Of a stretch of DNA of 21,113 nt, positions 14,818-21,113 are shown one piece after another. The stretch's first letter is position 1. Each line of letters begins with the position of its first letter. Position numbers and translations under genes: made by a program. The notes under the pieces were generated by a model, which saw only the letters and a list, made by a program, of their open reading frames with translations, was not told the DNA's origin and did no database searches. The stretch is from Acidobacteriota bacterium (lineage in GTDB: Bacteria; Acidobacteriota; Terriglobia; Terriglobales; Acidobacteriaceae). The stretch is taken from positions 1 through 21,113 of the forward strand of contig JAJZMO010000020.1 in assembly GCA_021798235.1 (NCBI GenBank). The letters run 5' to 3'.

Positions 14818-17800
14818 TTAAATCCCCTCTAGGCTGGTTGGATGCTTCAATTTTTCGTCCATAATGCGATTGGTTGCGACCGACTGTGGATTAGCTGGCA
14901 ATCCTTCACGGGCCAGCAGCGCGGCGGCGGCGGGTGGAGGCAAGTCCTTGTAGTTCATGGATACTGACGGCTCTTTGTGTTGCGCAGGTGGGGCATTCGC
15001 CGCAGCCGCCTGCTTGTGCGCCAAGAAATGGAGCTTTACATTCTCGTAAGCCTGCTTTTGCTGTGGACTTCCATTTTTCATAGCCCTGCCGACTGGAGAA
15101 TTCAACCATGATCCGCAGGTCTGCGCTTCCACGGCATTGTCATCTACCTGAGGATCAATAGAGAGGCTGCTAATGAACTGGGGTACCTGTTGGGCCTGCT
15201 GCTGGGCCTGTTGGGCCTCTTGCAGCGCCTGCGCAGGAATCAGTTCTCCACGGGCGTGCGCTGAGGCTACCTGCTGAGCCATCTGTGAAGCCTTGAAATT
15301 CGCCTGCTGCCATGCAGGATTCGGAACCGGGCCAGTCTGGAGCATGACCTCGATCTCGCCCATCTGCTTTTCCCATGAGTCAGCCTGCGGCATATCCAAT
15401 TCCTGTATCCCGGCCATCCGTACCGCTGTACGCATATTCATCGGCGTGGAGGTCAGGAACTGCTGAATCAGAGGGTTCGAGGCATCTGTAAGCAGCGCTT
15501 GATAGCGGGACTGCTTCTGTACCCAGCTTTCGGGGAAATTTGAGTCTTCTTCTGGAAACGCAAGGACATTGCCCTTGAGCTCTGAAATTTCCACGCGGAT
15601 GATCTGGTCTTTATCCAGACCCATAATGGGCTTTGTACGCATTTGTGCTGCCAGAGCCACGGCCTGACGGAAATACTTTGCCGTAGCCATCTGAATTGCG
15701 TGCCAAGGCGTTCCCAGCCGTCCAAGGGCTTGATCTCGCTGAATCGCAATGCCGCCCACAGTGTCTGTATTCGCATTCGCCCCAAACAGAGAGGGCAATG
15801 CTCCTACCAAGAGTTGCGGCAGTTCATTGATGAAAAACTGTATGAATTGAGGCATCGCCGGATTCTGTACTGGAACCGGCTCAACAAAGATTGGCGGCTG
15901 CCCCGTCTGTGCCTGCGCTACCAACTGAGAGGGATCGTAGAACACAAAACTTCCCGGCACGCTCGATTGATCCGTCAAGGCCTCTGGATCGCCCAAGGCA
16001 TTTGAAATCCAGCGTATCGGAACGCAGCGTATGAAGTAATCGTTCAGGAGATCAATCCAGTTGTTGACGCGCTTCTGGATGCTCAAGAGCTTGGAGCACA
16101 ATGCGATTCTGTTCTGCCCGCTGCCCGGAAACGCCTGCACCAATGTACAGTGGTCGTCCATGGATTCCTGACGCGCGAAAATGAATGCCTCTCCGGCAAT
16201 CACGCAAAGACATCCATTGGGAAATGCCTCCAAAAGCTCAACCCTGGCTTCCATATCTTCGACTTCCATAAACATCGCCGGACGAAACCAAGTTCTCTGC
16301 ACAGTGCAGTCCCGCACCATGGAATCTCCAGTCACATAGCTGGCTTCTAACGCCAAGCAAACGTTGATTCTGGCGATTCGGTCTAACTCATTCTCACCCG
16401 CTCCAGCCGCTCCGGGTTTAATCTTGTCTGCCTTGTCTGGGAACATGCCCTTGACGTAGGCATAGTCGTATTCTTTGCATACCTGCAGAAACGGAAAGTC
16501 TTCGATCGCATTTGCATTGATGGGAACCTTGGCTTCCAGCTTGCCAAAAACCTCTGCAATCTCCTGACCGCGCGGAGCGCCCCGAAGCTGGCTATTGGAA
16601 GGAATAGGCTTGATGTAGGGCCAGACTGTATTGATGGAATAGGTTCCATCTTCCTGCGCCTCCACGCCCGCTACGCCCCCCGCTGGAATCTGCGCATCGG
16701 GTGGAACTTCCTCACCGTGCAGCAACCGGAAAATTGCACTAATCACACTATCATGCGTTACCAGTAGAACCGGGCCGCTATCGGAAGCCTGCAAGGCCTC
16801 AAATAGCGCCTCCTTCACGCGATTATTGAAATCGTTGAAGCTCTCTCCAGACTCTCCAATCGGAGCATCCGGCTCGTCCTCATCCATTTTTTTCAAGGTT
16901 TCGGCAGAAGATTTCGCATCCTCTCCCTGCAACTCTCCTACATCCAACGATGCCAGCCTGTCATCGGGAAGCGGTGGGATGCCAATCACAGCAGAAACAA
17001 TCTGGGCGCTCTCCATCGCACGATCCACCGGAGAAGTCAGGATCGTGCGTATGCCTTTATCTTTCAGCCATTCTGCCGCACGATCCACTTCCCGCTCTCC
17101 GCGCTCATCCAACGGAACTTCTGACCGACCACGCATCTTTCCTTCTGCGTTTAGCTCAGTCTCGCCATGTCGCAAAATGAATATCTTCGTGTTCGGATTC
17201 ATTGCCTGAACATCTTCCGGCACTGCATCGTCAGGTTGTCCGCTCATGTCTTCGCGTCCGAATCGCTGCGCATCCAGAACGTGGTTGGTCACAATGACTG
17301 CACGGCCATCTGTACGCAGGTAATAGACCAACTGGTGTTGTAAATCAAGCAGATCGTTGTTTCGAGCGAAGATTCGGCTGTAGTTATTGGCTGCTTTTGC
17401 TGCCGTTATATCAGCATCTGAGGTAGGGTCTTGCGCAAAAAATCGTACGGATGGAATATCCCGCGTCAATGCTGCCGTGATGATCTCGCCATAGGTGGTA
17501 TAGATATTCGTCTCGTAGCCATACCACTTCTGGCCACCCTTGCGCTGCGAACCTCGATTGTAATCCGTGGCAAACGGAGGCATAATCCATCCGCCGCCCT
17601 TGCGCGGAAGCAGATATTGATAACCACGATCGTAGAGCCGAGCTTCCCAAGACTGCTCCACTTCCCACCGGCGTGCGGCTACATCTTTGTTGCCAACCAG
17701 ATCGCAAAGAGATTTCAGGCAGTTTTCAGCCTTCTGGCTCAACTTCGCAGGCTGATAGGGAGTTGCCCAAAACGGAGCCAGTTCTCCTGGGTCGAGCTTC

Positions 17801-17892
17801 GGCATCTCCGCTGCATCCTTGCGGTCGCCCTGCTGTGGGTAAGGAACGCCCGTCTTCTGCACGCCCATCGTCTGATCGGAAAGCTCTGCCAT
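14818..17892 (-). CDS. Portal protein with an internal histidine phosphatase domain
   Basis: This 1024-residue protein is the portal, the dodecameric ring through which DNA enters and leaves the head. Residues 1-234 and 422-900 carry the portal body; recognisable blocks include YLRTDGRAVIVTNHVLDAQ at 191-209, FGKLEAKVPINANAIEDFP at 449-467, and a clip/stem-like part around 690-760. Between them, at about 235-421, lies a complete branch-1 histidine phosphatase domain: RHGE at 241-244 with nucleophile His242, the second Arg in TSPVDR (Arg291), an acidic turn at 316-323, GES at 346-349 and the catalytic VTHD with His380. The C-terminal 130 residues are Gln/Ala-rich (around 890-903), as in barrel extensions of large podovirus portals. 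Without the insert the protein would be about 840 residues, still large. GAGGA lies some 11 nt before the ATG. The next gene is the scaffold. Portal identity is strong; phosphatase activity and location in the virion are inferred. Confidence 0.92.
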   Translation of the reverse strand: MAELSDQTMGVQKTGVPYPQQGDRKDAAEMPKLDPGELAPFWATPYQPAKLSQKAENCLKSLCDLVGNKDVAARRWEVEQSWEARLYDRGYQYLLPRKGGGWIMPPFATDYNRGSQRKGGQKWYGYETNIYTTYGEIITAALTRDIPSVRFFAQDPTSDADITAAKAANNYSRIFARNNDLLDLQHQLVYYLRTDGRAVIVTNHVLDAQRFGREDMSGQPDDAVPEDVQAMNPNTKIFILRHGETELNAEGKMRGRSEVPLDERGEREVDRAAEWLKDKGIRTILTSPVDRAMESAQIVSAVIGIPPLPDDRLASLDVGELQGEDAKSSAETLKKMDEDEPDAPIGESGESFNDFNNRVKEALFEALQASDSGPVLLVTHDSVISAIFRLLHGEEVPPDAQIPAGGVAGVEAQEDGTYSINTVWPYIKPIPSNSQLRGAPRGQEIAEVFGKLEAKVPINANAIEDFPFLQVCKEYDYAYVKGMFPDKADKIKPGAAGAGENELDRIARINVCLALEASYVTGDSMVRDCTVQRTWFRPAMFMEVEDMEARVELLEAFPNGCLCVIAGEAFIFARQESMDDHCTLVQAFPGSGQNRIALCSKLLSIQKRVNNWIDLLNDYFIRCVPIRWISNALGDPEALTDQSSVPGSFVFYDPSQLVAQAQTGQPPIFVEPVPVQNPAMPQFIQFFINELPQLLVGALPSLFGANANTDTVGGIAIQRDQALGRLGTPWHAIQMATAKYFRQAVALAAQMRTKPIMGLDKDQIIRVEISELKGNVLAFPEEDSNFPESWVQKQSRYQALLTDASNPLIQQFLTSTPMNMRTAVRMAGIQELDMPQADSWEKQMGEIEVMLQTGPVPNPAWQQANFKASQMAQQVASAHARGELIPAQALQEAQQAQQQAQQVPQFISSLSIDPQVDDNAVEAQTCGSWLNSPVGRAMKNGSPQQKQAYENVKLHFLAHKQAAAANAPPAQHKEPSVSMNYKDLPPPAAAALLAREGLPANPQSVATNRIMDEKLKHPTSLEGI
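16630..17190 (-). other. Histidine phosphatase (phosphoglycerate mutase-like) domain inside the portal gene
   Basis: This is the part of the portal reading frame encoding residues 235-421. It opens with the strand-plus-motif KIFILRHGE and the usual downstream N (Asn248), R and LDERG elements. Next come a helix (REVDRAAEWLKDKG), ILTSPVDRAMESAQIV, the acidic L-D-V-G-E-L-Q-G turn, a GES-containing helix and the LLVTHDSVISAIFRLL helix, ending in a strand (GTYSIN). All elements of the alpha/beta histidine phosphatase fold appear once and in order, so the domain looks complete rather than a remnant. The linkers are Pro/Asp-rich on the N-side (QPDDAVPEDVQ) and Pro-rich on the C-side (WPYIKPIPSN), typical of domain boundaries. 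Family members remove phosphate from sugars, nucleotides, cofactors or phosphoproteins; the substrate here cannot be read. Confidence 0.9.
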
Positions 17893-18077
17893 TAGTGAAT
17901 GATCCTCGACATCTTAGAAGCTGCTTCCTCGTTGTACTTTTCCCAATCAGCCTTTGCCTGGTCGTAGCCACACTTGCAGCACAACAGAACCAGATTTTCC
18001 ACGTCACTCTTTTCAACACCGGGCACATCCAGAACTTTTTGGATGGCATCCGCCATTTCCTTAGTGATGACTTTCAT
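17892..18077 (-). CDS. Small acidic protein with CCKC motif, unknown function
   Basis: A 61-residue protein that starts in an ATGA overlap with the previous stop and ends in TAATG, sharing one base with the portal start. The N-terminal half is a predicted amphipathic helix (EMADAIQKVLDVPG) followed by a second helix (EKSDVENLVLL). Three cysteines come next in CCKCG at residues 33-37, and the C-terminal helix is charged. Three cysteines are too few for a classic zinc ribbon unless the protein dimerises. Immediate coupling to the portal gene suggests a role in head assembly or in setting portal translation level, which is inference. The family is not recognised. Confidence 0.6.
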   Translation of the reverse strand: MKVITKEMADAIQKVLDVPGVEKSDVENLVLLCCKCGYDQAKADWEKYNEEAASKMSRIIH

Positions 18078-18265
18078 TTGGCCACGTTCCTTGCGAAGTT
18101 TGCCTTCTTGACCTTGGCCGCAGAATACTCATCCTTGTTGGCCATGATTTTCTTAGCGGCATCAGCCGTGCTCATGCCCATTCGCTCAGCAATTCCCCGG
18201 AAACTGCCCTTGGTTCCCTTTTTCTCCATGCGCTCCGTAGCCCTCTGTATCCATTTTCCAGCCAT
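18074..18265 (-). CDS. Small basic helical phage protein, unknown function
   Basis: This 63-residue protein is placed at ATG 18265 because GGGGTGAGG lies a few bases upstream at good spacing. A GTG at 18274, which overlaps the previous stop as GTGA, would add three residues and cannot be excluded. The sequence is very basic and helical: WIQRATERMEKKGTKGSF, then RGIAERMGM and a Lys/Ala-rich tail ending ANFARNVAK. Similar short Lys-rich proteins with a KGTKGSF-like element occur in phage structural gene clusters, to my knowledge without a known role. Its stop overlaps the following start as ATGA. The charge would suit DNA or RNA binding or a scaffold interaction, but no motif proves it. Confidence 0.65.
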   Translation of the reverse strand: MAGKWIQRATERMEKKGTKGSFRGIAERMGMSTADAAKKIMANKDEYSAAKVKKANFARNVAK

Positions 18266-18270
18266 AAGCC

Positions 18271-18507
18271 TCACCCCTTCGGTCGAAAATAATTACAGCA
18301 TCCAGCAGGCTTGACAACGGCCATGCCGTCCTTCGATTCTGCCAGACCCTTTTCTCCGGCCTTCGCATCCACAATTACCTTCGGATGGTCGCATCGGTTT
18401 GGCCAGCGAAAATGCCCGCATTCATTACACTGAAACGGGCCGTATTCAGGCGCAGCATAATGGCTACGCGACGTTCCGAATTCTTCATCAGAAACCTTTT
18501 TTGCCAA
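18271..18507 (-). CDS. Small Cys-rich (metal-binding type) phage protein
   Basis: A 78-residue protein with five cysteines: CNEC at 27-30 followed by His32, Cys39 and His41 in RCDHP, and a CC pair at 70-71 just before NYFRPKG. The pattern suggests a small fold held by a metal ion or cluster. The N-terminal GTSRSHYAAPEYGPF resembles small Cys-rich proteins I associate with phage head regions, but I cannot name a characterised member. The start is a TTG with AAGGAAG some 8-9 nt upstream; no ATG or GTG is available nearby. It overlaps the preceding gene by 20 nt and the alternative GTG start of the next gene by 4 nt. The cysteine layout is direct; metal binding and any regulatory or redox role are inferred. 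Confidence 0.7.
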   Translation of the reverse strand: MAKKVSDEEFGTSRSHYAAPEYGPFQCNECGHFRWPNRCDHPKVIVDAKAGEKGLAESKDGMAVVKPAGCCNYFRPKG

Positions 18508-18733
18508 GGGGTGCTTCCTTCAGTTTCCGCATCGCCATCGCACCGAGCTTACCACCAAAAGCAGCTTTGGGTGTAACTGACTGTGCTTTCGATCGTTGCG
18601 CCAGCGCCATGCGCATCAGCATACCATGGCCGTCACGACCTTCGCCTTTGTCTCCGGCTGCATGGCCCAAGTGATTCGTCACAAGCCGCTTCGTTTCCAC
18701 TGGCCCCAGATTCAATTTGATCTTCGCTTCCAT
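18488..18733 (-). CDS. Small basic protein, unknown function
   Basis: This 81-residue basic protein starts at ATG 18733, one base after the upstream TAA, with GAGGA about 8 nt before it. A longer frame open to 18853 would run deep into the upstream gene and is not preferred. The N-terminal half (MEAKIKLNLGPVETKRLV) looks like a strand followed by a helix. The middle is Gly-rich and the C-terminal half is Ala-, Lys- and Met-rich and helical, ending KKGF. High net positive charge suggests contact with nucleic acid or with an acidic protein. The last codons contain a run of six A residues, where the next gene overlaps by 20 nt in another frame. No family is recognised. Confidence 0.6.
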   Translation of the reverse strand: MEAKIKLNLGPVETKRLVTNHLGHAAGDKGEGRDGHGMLMRMALAQRSKAQSVTPKAAFGGKLGAMAMRKLKEAPLGKKGF

Positions 18734-18734
18734 G

Positions 18735-19133
18735 TTAGGCTTCCTCACTTTCGACATTTTCGCCAGCATCCTTACGCAGGCGGCTCTCTTCTTTCGGCCC
18801 GATTGGATGAACCCTCGAACGACTGTGCGTCTCAGCCGCAGGCGGCTTGTCATTCTCCAGCCCCAGCAAAGTCTTTCCTACCTCATGCGCTATGTACGCC
18901 TGCGGATGCACGCTTGTATGTGTGTGCCCGTCGCTGAACTTTGCCTCAACTCTGTGCCGACCATTGCCTTCGCGCGTAATCTTGAACTCGGTGGCAAACC
19001 CATGATGCCGCTTGTCGTCTTCCCATGATTTTCCGCCGGGAGCTTCATCCTTTTCCTTGAGCCAGCCTTCGTACTTCTGATGCTGCTGCGCGTGGTGAAA
19101 CACTTTGCCGTCGCTGGCTGTATACGTGGCCAC
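18735..19133 (-). CDS. His-rich hydrophilic protein, unknown function
   Basis: This 132-residue protein is rich in His, Lys and Glu. The preferred start is GTG at 19133: a strong GGGAGGGA lies about 8 nt upstream, and the GTG overlaps the upstream TAG as TAGTG. A TTG two codons earlier is too close to that Shine-Dalgarno sequence. Histidine clusters occur near the N-terminus (VFHHAQQHQ), in RHHGF and in DGHTHTSVHP, which could bind metal, though no known metalloprotein motif is formed. The first 80 residues contain alternating hydrophobic stretches (ATEFKITRE, RHRVEAKFSDG) that look like beta strands, and the C-terminal tail is charged and probably disordered. Its stop is one base from the next start codon. 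I do not recognise the family. Confidence 0.65.
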   Translation of the reverse strand: MATYTASDGKVFHHAQQHQKYEGWLKEKDEAPGGKSWEDDKRHHGFATEFKITREGNGRHRVEAKFSDGHTHTSVHPQAYIAHEVGKTLLGLENDKPPAAETHSRSRVHPIGPKEESRLRKDAGENVESEEA

Positions 19134-19399
19134 TACCAATTCCCTCCCTGGACACGCGACCAGTCAACATCCTTCTTCCATTCTTCTTCTTGCTCGGGCA
19201 ATTTTACAGCAGCAGGGACTTGCTTCCTTTGCTGCTCCAAGAGCAGCTTTTCAATCCGCGCCAAGGATTCATTTGTTATCTGCCGACTCAGGCGATTAGC
19301 TTCAGTAGATACACCCCAATCACGCCGGATTAGGTCAATCCTTTCGTGGATGCCGTCGGCCATCTTCCCAAACAGCTTTCTCCCCAACCATTCCATCAT
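19133..19399 (-). CDS. Small charged protein after terminase, unknown function
   Basis: An 88-residue protein begins at an ATG that overlaps the terminase stop as ATGA. An in-frame TTG five codons earlier is possible, but the ATG at the coupled junction is preferred. The sequence is hydrophilic and probably largely helical. The N-terminal part (EWLGRKLFGKMADGIHERID) could be amphipathic, the middle is rich in Arg, Glu and Gln, and the C-terminus is acidic with several tryptophans. No catalytic motif or membrane segment is evident. It ends in TAG, which shares its G with the GTG start of the next gene. I do not recognise the family. As the first of a run of small genes between terminase and portal, it may be a packaging accessory or an early head-assembly factor; that is inference from position only. 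Confidence 0.65.
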   Translation of the reverse strand: MMEWLGRKLFGKMADGIHERIDLIRRDWGVSTEANRLSRQITNESLARIEKLLLEQQRKQVPAAVKLPEQEEEWKKDVDWSRVQGGNW

Positions 19400-21000
19400 T
19401 TCTGCACCATCCAATGCGGTGTGAACTTCGGGGCCACTACTTGGCTCCGATGCTTGCCGCTATTCTTCGCCATATAAAAGAATTTTGCAAGTGGGTCTTC
19501 AATCCCAGCCGCGTGCTCACGAACTTTCTCCATCTCTGGTGTCGGCTTCTTGCCCAGCATCCCATACAAACCATAGCGAAACGCATCATAGCAATCATCG
19601 GCCAGCGTGTCCGCCTTCTTCACGTCTTCCGGGTCATCTTCATTCCGCATCAGGCCCGGAAGGGCTTCGATCAGTGACGTGCATGTATCCAGCACAACCA
19701 GCTCCCCTCGGGACAGCAGGTTGTAGAGAAACGATGCGCTGCCGCCTCGATCCGTTGTCGATCGTATCATCGCCGGTAGTCCGCGCGCCGTCATCAGCCG
19801 GGTCATCTCATCGGCGGGCGAGTGATTGTCCATCTGCCGGGCAAACTTCTCATGGCTGAACCAGCACGCCGTAATCTTCTCCGGCTCACCCTTTTCGAGT
19901 CGCCTGTCCTGTTCGTCCCAGCCATCCCAGAGATTGACGCTCGCCTTTCGTACCGCCTCGGCCATCCACACATTGTCGCGGCCACGCTCCACCATCTCAC
20001 GGTACACCACGACCTTGCTGCGATATTCTCCGTTTAGACCCCGAACTTCTGCCCGCGTCATCCAATACACCACGTTTGCGTGGACTCTGCCCCAGTCCCA
20101 GCCCAGCCACTTGGGTTGCCATGCCTGCCAGCGTATCCGCGTTGGGTCTTGCCGTAAATTGACCACATGCAGCGTTTGATCCCAGCAGTCGAAATACTGC
20201 CCGCTGACGCTATCGAGATTGCCGAACAGTAGCTTTTCCCGCATGTCCTCCGGCAAAGACATCAACTTGGCATACAGGCCGGGGTCTCGCTCCATGAGCG
20301 CCGGATTATCCAGCAGCGTGGTATGAACGTACTGCCATTCGTCAGGATCGTAAATGCAGTGCCACTTGCCATCACTTTCTATCCACGCACGCCCAGCCTT
20401 GTCCATCTTTGCGCCATCCGGCAGCGTAAACGGCTCATGCTGCACAAATTGCTTGCGATACCACGGCCAGTGCGGGCCTATCGGGTTGGTACACGTCAGC
20501 ATCACTGGCCGCGGCATCTTGCCATTCGGCCCGGGCTTGCACTCTCGGTTGATTCTGTTGCGGGATTGGAGAAACGCATACGCTTCGCCGCTGATTTGCC
20601 CGCACTCATCTATGCAAATGACAGGAAACGCAGCGCTTAGATATTGCTGGAGGTCGCTCTCATTGTTGTTTTGGAGGTGGCCAAAGAAGAGCTTGCTGCC
20701 GTTGTAGAACGTTGCTATGTGCTTGGCGTCATTGTACTTATATAGCGCTTGCGGTACGAATGACCTTAGGTCGAGGATGGTGGACTTTTCAAGGTCGCCG
20801 TAATTGCGCCGTAGCCAGAGCGCTGCAATCCCGTCGTAGCTCAGTAGATAGTCGCTCACGATCTCCATGAGCGCATCGCTAGACTTACTCGAACCTGTTC
20901 CACCGACTCTGAGCCGATTCGCCGCCGGATTCGCGCGGATGATCTTGTTCTTCTCGGTTGGCTCCCACAGTTCCGCGAAGTTTACGGTTTCATTTGCCAT
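19396..21000 (-). CDS. terL: Terminase large subunit (packaging ATPase/nuclease)
   Basis: This 534-residue protein is the motor that pumps DNA into the prohead through the portal and cuts the concatemer. The N-terminal ATPase has a Walker A loop GGTGSSKS at residues 33-40, a Walker B strand VICIDE at 127-132 with the catalytic Glu at 132, and a coupling motif TCTNP at 169-173. The C-terminal RNase H-like nuclease starts at WDWG (Asp302) and ends with the acidic cluster LADDCYDAF at 467-474, likely metal ligands. The length is normal for the family. ATG at 21000 is the only reasonable start, since an in-frame TAG lies one codon further upstream. No strong ribosome binding site is visible, so coupling to the overlapping upstream gene is likely. 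Its stop overlaps the next gene as ATGA. The family assignment is secure; the packaging type (cos, pac or terminal repeats) cannot be told from this. Confidence 0.95.
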   Translation of the reverse strand: MANETVNFAELWEPTEKNKIIRANPAANRLRVGGTGSSKSSDALMEIVSDYLLSYDGIAALWLRRNYGDLEKSTILDLRSFVPQALYKYNDAKHIATFYNGSKLFFGHLQNNNESDLQQYLSAAFPVICIDECGQISGEAYAFLQSRNRINRECKPGPNGKMPRPVMLTCTNPIGPHWPWYRKQFVQHEPFTLPDGAKMDKAGRAWIESDGKWHCIYDPDEWQYVHTTLLDNPALMERDPGLYAKLMSLPEDMREKLLFGNLDSVSGQYFDCWDQTLHVVNLRQDPTRIRWQAWQPKWLGWDWGRVHANVVYWMTRAEVRGLNGEYRSKVVVYREMVERGRDNVWMAEAVRKASVNLWDGWDEQDRRLEKGEPEKITACWFSHEKFARQMDNHSPADEMTRLMTARGLPAMIRSTTDRGGSASFLYNLLSRGELVVLDTCTSLIEALPGLMRNEDDPEDVKKADTLADDCYDAFRYGLYGMLGKKPTPEMEKVREHAAGIEDPLAKFFYMAKNSGKHRSQVVAPKFTPHWMVQK

Positions 21001-21113
21001 AGTCTACGGGCCAATTGTTTCCGCAGGGTATGCAGCGATCGAAAGATGCAGACCACGATGTCAGCGGCTTCTGGCAGCGCGGGCAAGTCTTAGCCGCCGG
21101 TGAATTGAAACGC
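20990..21113 (-). CDS. C-terminal end of a small zinc-ribbon-like protein (partial)
   Basis: An open frame enters from the right edge and ends in TGA 11 nt inside the terminase gene, so the two genes overlap. The 40 visible residues hold two CxxC pairs, CPRC and CIPC, with 13 residues between them, which is the spacing of a four-cysteine zinc ribbon. The polypeptide ends WPVDYGK. The position immediately upstream of the large terminase would suit a small terminase subunit, an HNH nuclease or a DNA-binding regulator, but nothing visible decides between them. The N-terminus lies outside the window. Because the stop falls within the terminase start region, the two are probably translationally coupled. 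The frame, the overlap and the cysteines are read directly; the function is unknown. Confidence 0.5.
   Translation of the reverse strand, partial: RFNSPAAKTCPRCQKPLTSWSASFDRCIPCGNNWPVDYGK

Noticed and set aside
16630..17190. Phosphatase domain as a separate gene or a frameshifted intruder
   Set aside because: The frame is continuous with portal sequence on both sides, with no internal stop and no obvious internal start with a ribosome binding site, so a single fused protein is the simplest reading.
17673..18314. Plus-strand open frame of 213 codons
   Set aside because: It is antisense to the start of the portal and to two well-supported small genes with coupled junctions; the translation shows no domain pattern.

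Overview
The window is a structural-gene segment of a tailed bacteriophage genome (or prophage), with every credible gene on the minus strand. Read in transcription order (right to left) it runs: terminase large subunit (21000), a cluster of six small tightly coupled genes (19399-17892), a very large portal (17892-14818), a scaffold-like protein (14814-13462), the major capsid protein (13274-11955), two head/connector-region proteins (11952-10514), a putative head-tail adaptor (10504-9692), a 971-residue tail hub/nozzle-like protein (9667-6752), a GNAT-like protein (6755-6375), three Ala/Gly-rich proteins that look like an ejection cassette (6378-3244), and a tail-tip region of small structural proteins followed by two related signal-peptide-bearing fibre-like proteins (3130-1, the last running off the edge). 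The layout (no tape measure gene, no tail sheath, a GNAT-like gene followed by ejection-type proteins) suggests a short-tailed, podovirus-like phage.

The genes are packed with ATGA, TAATG or TAGTG junctions and overlaps of 1-22 nt. Only two gaps exceed 100 bp: a 187-bp leader in front of the capsid gene, with a good sigma70-like promoter and repeats, and a 113-bp leader before the tail-tip genes. No stretch over 300 bp lacks a gene. I saw no tRNA, CRISPR array, insertion sequence, integrase or lysis gene.

The outstanding feature is the portal protein. A complete histidine phosphatase (phosphoglycerate mutase-like) domain of about 185 residues, with its catalytic residues RHGE, Arg and the later VTHD His all present, sits in frame inside the portal polypeptide at residues 235-421. 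If assembled as a normal dodecamer, this would place twelve phosphatase modules around the portal vertex.

The host cannot be read from the sequence with certainty. Medium GC, the Ser/Thr/Gly-rich fibre proteins and the Sec-type signal peptides ending in AQ would fit a Gram-negative soil bacterium such as an acidobacterium, but that is inference from general resemblance only.
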